64,000 bases of DNA from Schistosoma haematobium. Lineage: Eukaryota > Platyhelminthes > Trematoda > Strigeidida > Schistosomatidae. The notes beneath the pieces are model-generated. The model did no database searches and was not told the DNA's origin. It worked only from the letters and a program-made list of their open reading frames with translations. The translations under genes and the position numbers were made by a program. The DNA lies in contig NC_067196.1 of the NCBI RefSeq assembly GCF_000699445.3, positions 434,001-498,000 on the forward strand, given 5' to 3'. Shown here in pieces: positions 42,721-55,679 of this stretch (its first letter is position 1; each line of letters begins with the position of its first letter).

Positions 42721-43324
42721 TGTTCTCACTGACTGGTTTAATATTTTCTCATAACATCGTTTTAGCATTTTGATGGGACAGTAAGCATAGGTAATTGCTA
42801 AGCCAGTCTTGCATTACAAACAACGGAACATGTATATTGTTATCAAGTAGTCACCTTATATGAGTATAAATGTACTGTGAAAATTGTTTGTCGACAATTG
42901 ATAATGAAGTATTAGTATTGTTTTTATTCTTTGAATAACTGAGTGGAATACGGATCATAACTGAATCAGTAGGTTGGATACAATAACACTTTTGAACTGA
43001 AACCAATTATATGTTATCAACTAATAACATTCCAGTTTGTGTGAAGAGAATTTTCATAGATTCGAATAACTCACCGACTGTATTCATGAATGATTAATTC
43101 CACATCAAGGTAGATACTATTAAAGACTAGAAAGCGTTAGATGAACGTAGCAATATAATATAGGGTTGTTTATGAATAGACGATCGTATTTCCTCCATGA
43201 TACCTTAATATCCTATTTGTTTGACGAATAAAAATTTATCAATATAGGGTTGTGGAGATTATTAAGTCGTTGATCGAGATCCTGAATCGACTGATGTTTG
43301 ACCACCAATGATAGCCGTTTCGTC

Positions 43325-44130
43325 ATATGGTGGAAATCCTCACTATTGCTCAGGGTTTGATCACAAGATCTACGGTGTCTTTCGTATTTATCATTCCTAC
43401 TAATTTCATTAGTTTATTCTGTATCTATCTCGTTGCCATAACAACAACAACAACATAGAAAAGGAAATTCTTTTTCATTTTTACACTATTTTCTAACTAA
43501 AAACCTACCCTGGTAATATTGACTTATTATCCAGAGTGATTAGTTTTCAAATTGTATTCACATTATTATTATTATTACTCTTATCATTAGCCTTATCTCC
43601 TCTTACCCCGTTTCCTGTCTAGTTGACCTTTTATTTTTATATATAAATGCTCTTAACAAGTATATGTGTGATCAGATTGTTCGAAATGTATTGCGCTAAT
43701 ATATCACATAGTTCTGATAATCTTCGTCTTCTAGCATCATTATCGAAATTTATCAAAGGGACTAATTGTTTTAAAATCAATTAATCATCCTCTCTTTTAA
43801 ATTTGGTTCACATGCTAGTAATATTGATTCGATTCCCATCCTCACCCTCATTCTCACCCCCTTCTTTCTTTTTCCTTTAATACCATGTTCATCTATCCTT
43901 GTTTGAGAACATTGTGGCTTAGTGATTGAATATGAATAAATTTTAGATATAAAAGTGTTCAAGTATTGACTTCTTGACAATTTCTCAATCTTTAGAAATC
44001 AGATTCTCTTAAACTTTATACTGGAAATCAGTAAGTGAGTGGTATGGAAGTAGCTTGCTTAGGAAGATAACTTCATATTTATATATAAATATTATATAGA
44101 ATGGATAGGATTAGAAGTAAATATAATGTC
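43325..44130 (+). mobile_element. PLE 3' fragment inserted in the inverted-duplication arm
   Basis: About 806 bp defined by the empty site near 52767 in the partner arm. Contains the PLE tail motif (GATCAGATTGTTCGAAATGT, CTTCGTCTTCT at 43660-43735) and an ATT simple repeat. No endonuclease coding left. Flanking GTC is the only candidate target repeat. Confidence 0.65.
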
Positions 44131-44335
44131 TAAACTGATCTACAGAATATTTGAGAACCATACAGTGAATGCTTCATCAATCGTCTCAGAATTTATTGCT
44201 CATTCGTTTCCACATCAATCATTCTCTGTTCTCGTTCTATTTTTCTTGAGCTTCAAAACTTTGTGCCACCACGTATTTCACTTTCTATTGGTGATACATA
44301 CTACTTATATCTGTCAACATCAGTAGTACACACAA
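44131..44335 (+). repeat. Hairpin-ended repeat copy
   Basis: Ends TACTACTTATATCTGTCAAC...GTAGTACACAC. A 66-codon frame across it is a by-product. Inverted twin at 52568-52785. Confidence 0.6.
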
Positions 44336-44879
44336 CTTAGTACTGTTTCAACTCATTTCTATTCATATTATTAATTTCAAACATCTGTCGTGATGTTATA
44401 TATTGTAACGATGTACTTTTGTACCTGGAATAATAATGTTTTGATGAACTCATTAGCTGACCGGTACAATAAACAAGATGAAGATAGTTTCCATGACAAA
44501 TCAAGGGATGAATCGGAAACCAGCAACACAGTTAACTGCTGTAAAGATAATGACAACTTAAGAGGTAATGTCAGTCAGTCAGTCAATCATTCACTGAGTT
44601 AGCTACAACGAAGCACCAGACACATATATGAATAAGTCCAAGTTGCCATATGTCGTTAACACAGCAAGAGGATCACTGGATTCATAGAAGTAGTTAATTC
44701 AGTGGTAGTAATATATAAACGAAATATTGCGTATAAGGTAATGTCAGAATCTAGGGATATATATATTGAAGTTCAATTAGCCTCATAGACGACACTATCT
44801 GTGTAATGAACAAAAGCACAAATGGGTCGCCCAAACTTTATTGACCCCGAATTACAGAATCTCCTTATAATATCTAAAA

Positions 44880-45090
44880 ACCATACAGTGAATATTTCAT
44901 AGGCAAAGTGTCAATCAATTGTCTCATACTCCATTGTTCCTTCGTTTCCACACTAATCACTTTCTATTCTCGTACTCTTCTCTTTGAATTTGTTTTGACC
45001 TTCTACGTTCAGACATTCCACTTTCGATTGATGATAAATACTACTTATATCTATTGATATCTGTATCACACACCATAGTATTATCAGAGT
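44880..45090 (+). repeat. Hairpin-ended repeat copy
   Basis: CCATACAGTGAATATTTCAT through TACTACTTATATCTATTGAT, same layout as 44131-44335. Confidence 0.6.
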
Positions 45091-45214
45091 AGACGAATTC
45101 CGTAGAATATAAAGGGATTTTAAAATCAGTTTGTTAGAATTATCAATATATTGTCTATTAGCTCTAAAGCATTTGAAAACTGTATACAAAAATCAATAAT
45201 TCGTCAAAGATCTT

Positions 45215-45420
45215 TATAGTTAGACCATCATTGAAAATCTGAGATTCATCAATAATGCGCATCGACGATCCTGCACGTGGGATTGGAAGCCAGGATCTTC
45301 GATTTCGTGTGCGATCACTTAACTTATGAATAACTAAACCGGTCAGAATCCAACGATGTTAACGTGTAACTACAATCAATCCATGAAATTGCGCTACTGT
45401 CCACCATCTATAGAAAATTA
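45215..45420 (-). mobile_element. Family B SINE, minus strand
   Basis: tRNA-like head (reverse of GGGATTGGAAGCCAGG...ACTTAACTTATG) and tail end CAATCCATGAAATTGCGC. The ribozyme region is largely deleted. Confidence 0.55.
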
Positions 45421-45769
45421 GTACCAGTCAGTCTAAAAGAATTGTCAATGAAAAAACTAATCTACTTAGCCTTATTAATCTTAATTGTGAACGTTTTACT
45501 ACTTACAAGTTGTTAGTAGTTTATTTATTGTAATCAAAGATGACTATTGATTCACGTAAATCCAAGCGTCTGAATACATTTCAATATGAAGTGAGTTTGA
45601 TTCGACTTCAAGCCAGGAATAATCCAATGAATTCAACATCAACTTTCATCTGATACCAAGTAATTCCAATAATGTTCGTCATCAATAATCAAGTTACACA
45701 GTTGAAGTAGAACTGAAATCATTGATCTGTTTAGTGGAATCTATTCGTTAACAGTTGAATTGTTAGGAT

Positions 45770-45970
45770 GGTGTTTTCCATAGTGGTCTAGCTATAATTG
45801 ATCCATGAAATCAACTGTTAAAAATTACTAGAGTGTGGTCGAAACCCCATTTGAACAATAATCATCATGTGTTCACTTGTGACTGGTATTTCCTGAAGTT
45901 CTAAGGAGAATCTGTGGTCAGTGTAGTTCAATCGTGTATGTCGTTGAGGCAGTAACTCAGTGAAAACAAT
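45770..45970 (+). mobile_element. Family B SINE 3' tail
   Basis: GTTTTCCATAGTGGTCTAGC through GTATTTCCTGAAGTTCTA to GAAAACAATGGTGGA. 5'-truncated, no ribozyme. Confidence 0.6.
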
Positions 45971-45974
45971 GGTG

Positions 45975-47525
45975 GATTGTTCATTCTAATTGATTTGTAA
46001 GTGTTTCGTAGCACTAAATCTTTCTTCTCCATCTAAATTATTTGGAAAATAGTTAACCATGTATATGACCCACTCAAATCTATATTGTTTGTTCAGCTAT
46101 TAGATGATGAAGGATTTGTGCATCGTCCATCTAGTAATTCAATTTTTCCGCAATCTTCAGTTATGCACATGTGTCGTTCACGTTGAATAAAATAATGGGT
46201 CCATTCAATTTTTTTTTCTGTTAATGTAGTGTTTGCAGATCAGTTTGATAAGCATTTTCTGATGAAGTATTAGAGCGTGTCTTTGTTTTCAATGTCTTTG
46301 GTATTTCCCTTGCATTTTCGAATAAAATGACGATGCCACAACATGACTTCATAATTTAAAGTAGCATGGAATGAATATATTATGGTCACGTGACAAAAAT
46401 ATGAATCAAAATCATGATATTAATGAACTAAATCTATGTGCAAGAAGCGGTAGTTACCATGAGTCGAATCCTTATTAAACCACAATGCCATGGATTCACA
46501 CCTAGTCATTTCTCTCAATTTGAAAAGTCATTACCAAGTCTTAACTAACAAAGTCTTACAATAGCAGACGTTATTTGCAAACAGACATATTAGGCCACAT
46601 CAAATTATAAAATGGAAAATATACATGAATCAGTTGGAAGATGGTTATGATTGGAGTGAGCCGTAAATAATAGACCGAAAAGGGATTACGGATTGATGAA
46701 TCGGATAACAATATTGAGTGGGTTTTTCGAAAGATCGTGTTGAATGAAATCATTCTCTATATGTATCTATATAATTTGAACACTTGATAAGTATACAATA
46801 GAGTGATAGTCGATGGACATTCGAGGAAATGAACTTCAGCTTTCACAATATCCGTTCTGTTATCGCTTTTCACTCGATCATACAGACAATCAAATTAGGC
46901 ATAGAAATTCACGATTTATTTTCATAACTAAAGAGAGCTGATGACTATCCACGATTTAAATCCAAACGCCTGGGAATCAGGATAGTTAAAGTTGAATTAC
47001 TCTTCTGCTAAAGATAAAACATTATTCGGTTTTGATCTCATTTCAGAATATAGAAATGGTTCAAGAAGTGAAAGTAGAATTCAGACGGATAATAGCGGAA
47101 GGAAGAGAAAAGAGGAGAGGAAATAATACGGTTAGCAACTAAAATAAGAACGGAAATGAAAGGACGATGGTGATTGTGAAATAACAATTAAAGAAAATTT
47201 GCCAAATTATTTACATCATGTACATTTTACACATTTCAGTTATGCAGTATGTGTATTGGCATAACTTAATAAATCTGTTTACTATTACCTACTCTCTACA
47301 ATAATTACAGATGTAGTATTGGTAGTGTTGATAGTGATAGATTATCCGGTCGTTGTTAAAGTGATGCAGATAGTATAATGCGTAGTAATATGTTATTTGG
47401 CATTTCAGAATCTGTACTAGTGGGAGCGTAGAATTATGGTCTACTATGATAATAGTAGTAGTGCTCTAATAATAGACTTGTATCTAAAATTGTAGATTTG
47501 TTATGATGTAACTGCCTACTCTTTA
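45975..47525. other. No gene recognised
   Basis: AT-rich, apparently unique within the window. Confidence 0.5.
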
Positions 47526-47529
47526 AGTT

Positions 47530-48410
47530 CTTACATGGAAGTCATTTTGAAACGTGTTTAATTAGAAGAGGTTACACTTTTCTCGTTCTGTCTGATGATA
47601 GATGAAAGGGAATAATTTAACTAACACTTCAAAGTCCTAATTTGAATAGTTCAGTATCCATACAACTTTGATACAATTGTGATCTGTAGAAATTATTAAA
47701 TAAACGATAAAAGATTACATTCAATTGGTGTTGTATTACTTGTATCTTCCCATTCTTATTTAGGAATGAAGTTGATGGGTTCGAGTCCTGGAATGAACAT
47801 CAACTCTGCGATGCAGGTACATCTAGATGACGAGTCCCAATTAGAACGAAACACACGTCTTGGATTCCACTGCTAGCCACTATCCATCTTTGCTTGAGGA
47901 GAGATTACATTTTGTGTTTATCCTAATGCTTTATGATCCATTCGTTCATTACACGAATTGTCTGATTGAAGAAACCTGTTCTATAGTGTAAAACTCCTGC
48001 AAATAAAGAATGCGCATAACAATGTTTGGGCACACAAATAAAGGATCTGTTAACTCAGTTTCCATTAAAAATCACATTGATGTTTTGAAAAATAAAACTA
48101 CAACAGGATTTTTCAACTACTTATAACATTGTGATAAGTAGTCTAAAAACATCTATATAAAATAGTAACTATTTCGTAAGGAAAATACAAACAAACAAAA
48201 TCCATTAATGAAATGACTTCAGAAAGACAGTAGAGAATCGAAACAGCTCATTGTTTTGTTAATAACGGTTTAAGCGAAAATCTGCGAACGATATTTGTTT
48301 TCGCTCCCAAATTCCCTGGTACGGTCGAGAGTATACAGCCACTGCCAGAGAAATCCTACTGACTGTTTTCTCGTAGCATTACTGTTGTTTACAAAATTGA
48401 GAAGATGAAA
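47530..48410. repeat. Long inverted repeat, left arm (partner 49630-50640)
   Basis: Aligns with the reverse complement of 49630-50640, about 1.2 kb away, and directly with 57130-57990. Each arm includes an SM-alpha-type SINE. Confidence 0.85.
47775..47897 (+). mobile_element. SM-alpha-type SINE with near-intact hammerhead
   Basis: Head GGGTTCGAGTCC; first box ATGACGA (C3 to A); stem II GTCC/GAAC; GAAAC; triplet GTC; TTGGATTCC. Predicted inactive. Confidence 0.7.
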
Positions 48411-48549
48411 AGTCAATGCCCGATGTTTTAACTAGGTTGCTGGATACGAAGGATCTCCTCAAAAGAGTTATTAAACCCTGAATAGTACTGTCTTCATCTG
48501 TATCTCAGTCAGCTGATTTCACATCTCGAGTAGGAAGTCGGTAGTTTTA

Positions 48550-48690
48550 GAGTGATGTGTGTTACTCAATACCAACAGACATAAGTAGTATATATCAATA
48601 ATCGAAAATGGAATGTTTGGAGACAGAAAATTGAGGAAATCGAAAATCAGAGGACGAGAATGGAATACCTACTACTATTTCCTCATTCAG
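48550..48690 (-). repeat. Hairpin-ended repeat, minus strand
   Basis: CAACAGACATAAGTAGTATA then ATCGAAAATGGAATGTTTGG; lies in the spacer of the long inverted repeat. Confidence 0.55.
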
Positions 48691-48831
48691 ACTATTAACC
48701 TCATTCATTGTTACTACCATTAAAACACAATTATTACATAATGTACATAAATCAATTACCTACTGACAAACCATATATTGTGAACTTGAATTACTATCCT
48801 ATTGATATCTATGATTAGAAAGGTAAACTTC

Positions 48832-49236
48832 CTCAATATTAGATCCATCAAAGCGTCAAAGTCACCCGATTGAGATACGCGCGAAACCGAAGTTCCCAAA
48901 ACAACGATTTGTCTACAATAGCGACTCTTTATTGAATAATACAAAAATTTAGTTACAAACCTCAACTTGTGACGTGTCTGAGGCATTTAAACGCATCTTT
49001 CAAGTATGAAAATAAAAAGTCTTCCTGTAACAGTAAAATAAAGAATAATTACAACATACGATAGTACAAAGGACAGTTGATAGTTGTGTTTAAATTTGAT
49101 AACAGTTTATGAACAATGGAAACCCGAATCAAGAGCGAAACATTATAGAAAATGTGTATAACCACTACAGTGATTAAGGTACGGTAATTATAATGATAAA
49201 TACAATGATAAGTACAATAAACGTTATAAGTATGTG
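48832..49236 (-). repeat. Partial LTR-like repeat (relative of 34971-35553)
   Basis: The minus strand matches the distal two thirds of 34971-35553, including TCGGGTGAC and TTGGGAACTTCGGTTTCG. Broken off at 49236. Confidence 0.6.
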
Positions 49237-49629
49237 TAAACAGGGATACTACCGGGGTACTCAGACTGAAGCAGATTGTTTTCTTGGTGGGTTACCCACT
49301 CAGAACCGATGACCTAATGGACTAATCCGTCAGGAAGTAGAAAAAGTTGCGAGATGCAGTTTCGTGGTAGCAGACGGTCACCAATTGGTTCATACTTTAT
49401 TTGTTCCTTCAGGACACTGGAGACCACATGCATCATTGGTTTGGTATCAGGGTTTTCCAACTCCCTGAGTAGATCCTCCGTATCTAGCAACGTAGTTAAA
49501 GCAATGGAATTCACTTCTGAAAACAATGGTAATGCTACGGGAAAACAAACAGGATTTCTCTAGCAGTGGCTGTTTACGCATGGAAATGTGAGAGCATTTG
49601 AAGAGCGAGAGATGACGTTTCCCATCCAC

Positions 49630-50640
49630 GAGTTCGCTTTTCCCCTTCTCAATTTCGTAAACTACAGTAATGCTACGAGAAGATAATGAGTAGGACTCTA
49701 CTGCCAGTGGTTGTATGCACATGGTCATGTGAGGGTTCTTTCGAGTGGGAGAACGGAATCTTCCCACTCTCGACTGTACCAGGGCATTTGGGAGCAAAAG
49801 CAAATACCGTTCGTAGATGTTTGCTTAAACCATTATTAAGAAAAAAATGAGCTGTTTCGATTCTCTACTGTCTTTCTGAAGTCATTTCATTAATGGATTT
49901 TCTTTATATGTATTTTCTTTACGAAATAGCTTACTTCTCTATATAGACTACTTATTAGAATGTTATAAGTAGTTGAAAAATACTGTTGTAGTTTTATTTT
50001 TCAAAACATCTGTGTAATTTTTAATGGAAACTGAGTTAACAAATCCTTTATTTGTGTACCCAAACATCCTTATGCGCATTCTATATTTGCAGGTGTTTTA
50101 CACAATAAAACAGATTTCTTCAATCAGACAATTCGTGTAATGAACGAATGGATCACTAAGTAATAGGATAACATAAAATATTATCTCTTAGAAAGCAAAG
50201 ATGGACAGTGGCTAGGAGTGGAACCCAGGACGTGCGTTTCGTTCCACATGAAACTCGTCACCTGGATGTACCTACATCACAGAGTTGGTGATCACTCCGG
50301 AACTCGAACCTATCGATTGTAGCCCTAAATAATAATGGGAAGATACAAGTAAAACAGTAACAAATGAATGTAATCTCTTATCGTTTATTTAATAATTTCT
50401 ACAGATCACGGTTGCATCAAAGTTGTCTATATGAACCTTTTAGCTTGATATCCAAGGGTATGAGGCTATAGAGCTTTTCTATAGTGTATGGATGCTGAAC
50501 TATTCAAATGAAGACTTTGAAGTGCTAGGTATATTTTTCTCTCTATCTATCATCAGATAGAATGAGAAAAGTGCAACCTCTTTTAAATACACACGTTTCA
50601 AAATGAAATCATCTGAATGTGAGGATGTGGAAATGTGCGC
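49630..50640. repeat. Long inverted repeat, right arm
   Basis: Reverse complement of 47530-48410 with extra sequence. Near 49560-49800 it holds two related ~110-bp subunits (GCAGTGGCTGTTTACGCATG / GCCAGTGGTTGTATGCACAT). Open frames here (e.g. 49447-49803) are by-products. Confidence 0.85.
50195..50320 (-). mobile_element. SM-alpha-type SINE, minus strand
   Basis: Minus strand: GTGACGA box (C3 to G), stem II GTTTC/GGAAC repaired by paired changes, GAAAC, stem III ACG/CGT, triplet GTC, CTGGG. One core base away from the consensus. Confidence 0.7.
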
Positions 50641-50789
50641 GTTTTTGCGTGTTAGATTTCTACGGAATAGGGTCGCTAACCAAATGCTCAACTCTCCTCC
50701 TTCATCCGGTCTTGCGGCCTGCAGAAGCCAAGGAGGTGCTCTGAGCGGAGTTTTGTGGAGATTATAGTTAATCTAATAGTTGAGTTCAC

Positions 50790-51010
50790 GAGTCCATTGA
50801 AACTAGACCATCAAAAATTTGGAAGGACTGAGCGGCCGTTTCCTTCTAATATGGGATTCCTCACTAGTGTGCATTCACGATCCATCAAACGGGTCTCGAA
50901 TTCGGGACTAACGAACTCGATCACCAATGCCTAACCTCTACACCACTCAGCTGGTCGATGTGCAGCAGCGTTAATGTACAACTTCAATAGATCCATGATC
51001 TTGCACAAGC
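50790..51010 (-). mobile_element. Family B SINE, minus strand
   Basis: Head with the reverse of GGGTCTCGAATTCGGGA and CACCACTCAGCTGG; ribozyme boxes GTGAGGA and GGAAAC. Tail end CAATAGATCCATGATCTTGC. Inactive. Confidence 0.65.
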
Positions 51011-51014
51011 ATTC

Positions 51015-51925
51015 ATCAGATATCTGAGCTGAACATCCGTCTCTAGCCGACACGGACATGATGTTCAACTCTTCAAGAACTTTACTGAAATAATTAACTT
51101 TCATTCCTAGCTTTGAAATCAGATGCTCTGTGAGTTCGATCTAAGGTTTCATCATCTTCTGAAGGTATCACTGTGGAGAGAATTTCCATAGATGGATAAT
51201 TTTAATATCTAACGATCCGATACCCAATTAGTTCCAAGCTTCTGAAATCTTGTCTTATATACACATAATGATATCGTTATCTTAATCATCCAGGACCTCC
51301 TACCAATCGCTTTCTGTAAGGAAACCTAAATAATTCATTGAAAGGTCTTCAGAACCCAAAATATAATAAAAGATATTTAACTCATCTAACGTTCTGCAGA
51401 AAAACAAAGTGAATGATTAGTTCTCTGTTATCTTGATTCAATCATTATCAATCTTCGTGCCATTGCTATCATGGTTTTTAGAAGCTTATAGAATATCAAG
51501 ATCACTGTATGGTTCTATAACTATGATTAATCTTCTCGAAGTCCATTGCTTGAACCTATTCAAAAAGTGTATCAAGATATCTTTTGCTTGGAAGAATGAT
51601 CTATTTTTCTTTCTATAAGTAATTAGTTCATATTTCTTGATGATCAAATGACTTGATACTTTGCAGCTTTGTTGACTAAAACTGTACAAATAATTGTCTA
51701 TTGATGTATGAATGATGGAATTGACTCATTTTCAGCTCATAGAATTACATCATTTATTTGACAGGACTCATTTTACTTTGGATAAGTAACAGCTTTTTAT
51801 TTCTTTTTATCGATTTGACTTCATGAATGTACATGCATATTGAAAACTTCTATGGCTTACATAGTCTACAGATGCTATTCATTCACATATTTTTGCATTA
51901 TTCAAACTGATAATTCTTTTTGATA
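51015..51925. other. No gene recognised
   Basis: AT-rich; short frames on both strands around 51433-51689 overlap each other and show no domain. Confidence 0.5.
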
Positions 51926-51929
51926 ATGT

Positions 51930-52090
51930 GTACTACTAATGTTGGCAGATATAAGTAGTATGTATCATCAAGAGAAAGTGGAATATCTCGAGGTAGGAGG
52001 TCGAGAAAATTTGATGAGAAGTGGATGAGAACACAGAGTGATTAGTATAGAGACGAAGGAGCAATGACGTCTGAGATGATTGATTGACAT
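51930..52090 (-). repeat. Hairpin-ended repeat, minus strand
   Basis: TTGGCAGATATAAGTAGTAT then TCATCAAGAGAAAGTGGAAT. Confidence 0.6.
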
Positions 52091-52179
52091 TTTGCAAAGA
52101 AAGTATGTATTATAAATAGCTTTTGGGATATTACCAAATAATTGTGTAATTCTGTATACAGATATATTCGATTGTCACC

Positions 52180-53160
52180 AGCCGTGGAGTTGTTTACTAC
52201 ACAGATAGTGTTATATACGAAACTAAATGAATTCCGACATGTGAATTACTAGATTCTGACATTACCTCTTAAGTTGTCATTATTTTCACATAAACTGATC
52301 CATAAATTAGGTTTGAATATGAATTCGTTGACACATAATGTTGACATTTGACGAAAAGGACTGTTAACTGTGTAGCTGATTTCCGATTAATTCCTCTGTT
52401 TGATATGGAAACTATCTTCATTTTCTTTATTGAATAAGTCAGCGAATCAGTTCATCAAAACAATAGTACTTCTGGTACAAACGTACATCACTACAAGATA
52501 TATTATCACCGCAGATGTTTGAAATTATTAATATACATAGAAAAGAGTTGGAAGAGTTCTATGTTATGTGTGCTATTAATGTTGACAGATATAAGTAATA
52601 TGTATCATTAATAGAAAGTGAAATACGTGGTGGAACATGGTTTTGAAGATCAAGGAGAATAGATTGAGAGCTGAGATTGATCGCTTTGGAAACGAATGAA
52701 CAATAAAATCTGAGACGATTGATGAAGCATTCACTGTATGGTTCTCAGATATTCTGTAGATCAATTTAGACGAAATGGCTAACACTGATGGTCAAACATC
52801 AATCGATTCATGGTCTCGATCAAAAACTTAGTAATCTCCACAACCTTATATTGATTAATTTCTATTCGTCAAGCAAACGGGATATTATGGTAACTTGTAG
52901 GCTGTGTTCATCACAGATCTCTAGAGGGGTTATGATAACCTTTTCTTAAACAACCTTATATTATACTGCTATATTCATCTAGCGATTTCTAGTCTTTATT
53001 ACTATCTAACCTGATGTGAAATTAATCATTCATGAATACAATCGATAAGTTAGTGAAATCTGAAATTTTATCTTCAAACAAACTGTCATTTTTGATGTTG
53101 ATGGTTGAGTCTAATCAATCCAGATGTATTGATACCATTATCATCTACAAACTAACTTCA
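52180..53160. repeat. Inverted duplication, right arm (partner 42880-44640)
   Basis: Reverse complement of the left arm without its PLE insertion; contains a hairpin-ended repeat (52568-52785, minus). Confidence 0.85.
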
Positions 53161-53169
53161 TTTAGTATA

Positions 53170-53660
53170 ACTACGGTTCTTCATTGAATAATACACAAAA
53201 TTTAGTTACAAACCTCAACTTGTGAGGTGTCTGGGACGTTTAAACACGTCCTTCAAGTATGAAAATAAGAAGGCTTCCTATAACAGTAACATAAAGAAAG
53301 ATTGTAACATACGATATTACAAAGGAGAGCTAATAGCTGTGTCTAAATTCGATAACAGTTTACGAACAACCGAAACCTAAATCAAGTGCAAAACCATATA
53401 GAAACTATGGCGTCTAAACAAATGCAAAAACTATGGGTAACCACTACAGTGATTAAGGTACAGTGATGATAATGATAAATACAATGATAAGTACAATAAA
53501 CGTTATAAGTACACGTGAACATTTCAGAATGTTACACTACAACTTACGTTACAACATAAGTGATAACATTGTTGGGAATACAACTGCTTAGTGAATGTAA
53601 ATAAGTAGTATAAAACACAATATAAAAAGAGTGGAAAGGGAGCGAGTAGAAACAATGTAA
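53170..53660 (-). repeat. LTR-like repeat (relative of 34971-35553)
   Basis: Minus strand begins exactly TGTTAAATTTGTCTTACA at 53660-53650 and matches the plus-strand copy; truncated at the far end near 53170. Confidence 0.6.
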
Positions 53661-53664
53661 GACA

Positions 53665-54330
53665 AATTTAACACTCAATAACAAATATTCAAATTGTGAT
53701 ACAGTTAATCATAGTGATGAATATTCATTCCGATTCCATAAATATAATAAAGGAATATGAATGTTAAGTAGTTGAATGTAGTTAGTAGATAACTACACAA
53801 TTACGTTTCATGTTATTTGACACTGATCAGTAGGATATATCTACAATGTTTAGGGTATTGATGTTACTTTAATGATTCGAATCAGGGTCATCAAGCTTTA
53901 TAGTCAATGATGTAACCACCTACCTATTTACACGTCATGTAGACATAAAAAAGACTACATACAACCACATAATATTTCATCTTAGTCTTCTTGATATCGA
54001 GTTGCTTAAACAATAGTCATAATCTTTGTTTCTTCACACAGGTTCCTGATCCTCAGTTAGCTATAGTAATTGGGTGGACATTCTCAAGGTCATTTTGGAG
54101 CCACTCAATGGTCATCCATAAAATGTAGTCTCATTAATAATGGAACATTGCCTATTGCCTACTAATCTATCGGAGAAGTAAGTAGTATTGTCATGAAATT
54201 TGAAATTTCTAAAAGAAATTCATTATTTGTATCTTTTCTAATTTTCCCTTTTAATCTAATGGTAAATATTTTATTCAGGTTAGGATCTCTATTCAAAACC
54301 TAAGAACCTTCTCTTCCTGTTAGTGAAAAT
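53665..54330. other. No gene recognised
   Basis: AT-rich; no family landmarks seen. Confidence 0.45.
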
Positions 54331-54535
54331 ATATCAGTTTCTTTTGGAATATTCCCATTTTTCTGAATCTTACAGCTTTAGATATATACAATTCATATAA
54401 ATACTTATGTGGTGTATGCTACTTACGTTGACAGATATAAGTAATATTTATCATCAATCGAATGTGAAATGCCCGATGGCAGAAGGCTAAGAATGTTCAA
54501 AAAGAAGAAAGTTTGGACAGAGAATGAATGGTATA

Positions 54536-54568
54536 ATGATGATGATGATGATGACGATGATGATGATG
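54536..54568. repeat. (GAT)n microsatellite
   Basis: About 33 bp with one imperfect unit; directly precedes the family B remnant. The paired copy near 39247-39275 is shorter and more broken. Confidence 0.9.
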
Positions 54569-54670
54569 CGCATTGTTGAGGAGTCCCACATTAGAACGAA
54601 ACGGCCATCTAATGCTTCGAGGTTTTTCATGGTGGTCTAGCTTAAACTGACTCATCATCTCAACTATGGA
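54560..54670 (+). mobile_element. Family B SINE with near-intact hammerhead
   Basis: Stem I GCATTG/TAATGC pairs; first box TTGAGGA (C3 to T); stem II GTCC/GAAC; GAAA kept; triplet ATC. Better preserved than its partner at 39280. Confidence 0.6.
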
Positions 54671-54974
54671 AAATACTATATTATGTACAAAAACCCTTCT
54701 GCTAGATGTAATAGATTATCTATAGTTTGATAAATGAATTGCTATGAATACAGTTTAGTAGCTTTATGCTGACTCCACATCTGAAGCAAGTTTCTTCTTC
54801 GGTTCTGATGGCCATTAAGATATATATATGTCACTAATCCTCGTATACAATCATCGACTTAAATCACGTTGTTGAATAAGTGCGTTAAATTGGTCAAATA
54901 CGAGAATGGATCTCGAAAACTCAGTAACGTTAAATGGTCGATGGTTTCCATAATTCACCTTTCAATCACCTCAC

Positions 54975-55495
54975 GAGATTAATTAAATTCTACTTTGATT
55001 ATAACTAACAAATGCCAGCATGGTATAAAACTAATCACAATAACTGACATAGGAATTTAAACTCGGTCTCTTCGTGTCACAGTTCTACTGTTTTGACTTT
55101 TTGACTGATCTCAAAATGATGATAGAATAGATCCTGGATAACAGCGCGAAAGTCATTCATCCATTTGGCTAAATAGAGTTTTTGGCATTGTAGCTCATGT
55201 CAGTTGGTGATGAAAACCCCTTCATCTAATTCCTAACCTTACTCATCAACTGTAAATCGTAATCTTTGTTTTTCACATTGGTTTATAACTATCACTCTGA
55301 AGTAGAAATTAAGGTCGCTCAAATGTTTTCAGACATTATAGTTTCATCGTGTTGTATTCACTACCAGTAGTCATTCTCCCAATCATGGTACATACTAAAG
55401 TATACTTGTCATTACGTATTAGATTGAAAGCTCTAGTCATTACTGAATGTATGTTTCTTATTCCACTGATTGACAGTGTGCAACAAAGAACACAG
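54975..55495. mobile_element. Insertion of ~520 bp relative to the paired copy
   Basis: Absent at about 39695 in copy 1. No coding sequence recognised; could equally be a deletion there. Confidence 0.4.
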
Positions 55496-55679
55496 TTATG
55501 CCTAAACAGAAATCTCCAATGAAAATCACATTCATTTAAGTAGTATTAACATATAAATGAACAAGAAATTTGATTATAAATACTGAATACCACTACAATC
55601 TTTAGAAAACCCTCCTTCTGATTATATTAGCTAATTAAACTAGAGGCTGGACAAGTATTTAGAAGACACTTTGTGACAT

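Larger units (their letters stand above)
42880..44640. repeat. Inverted duplication, left arm (partner 52180-53160)
   Basis: Reverse-complement match to 52180-53160. Interrupted at 43325-44130 by an insertion that the partner lacks. Confidence 0.85.

Noticed and set aside
44131..44335. Small hydrophobic protein
   Set aside because: The frame runs through the hairpin-ended repeat, and the inverted twin gives a different product.
49314..49803. Overlapping protein frames on both strands
   Set aside because: They lie in a repeated block present in three copies, overlap each other and lack any domain or frame conservation between copies.
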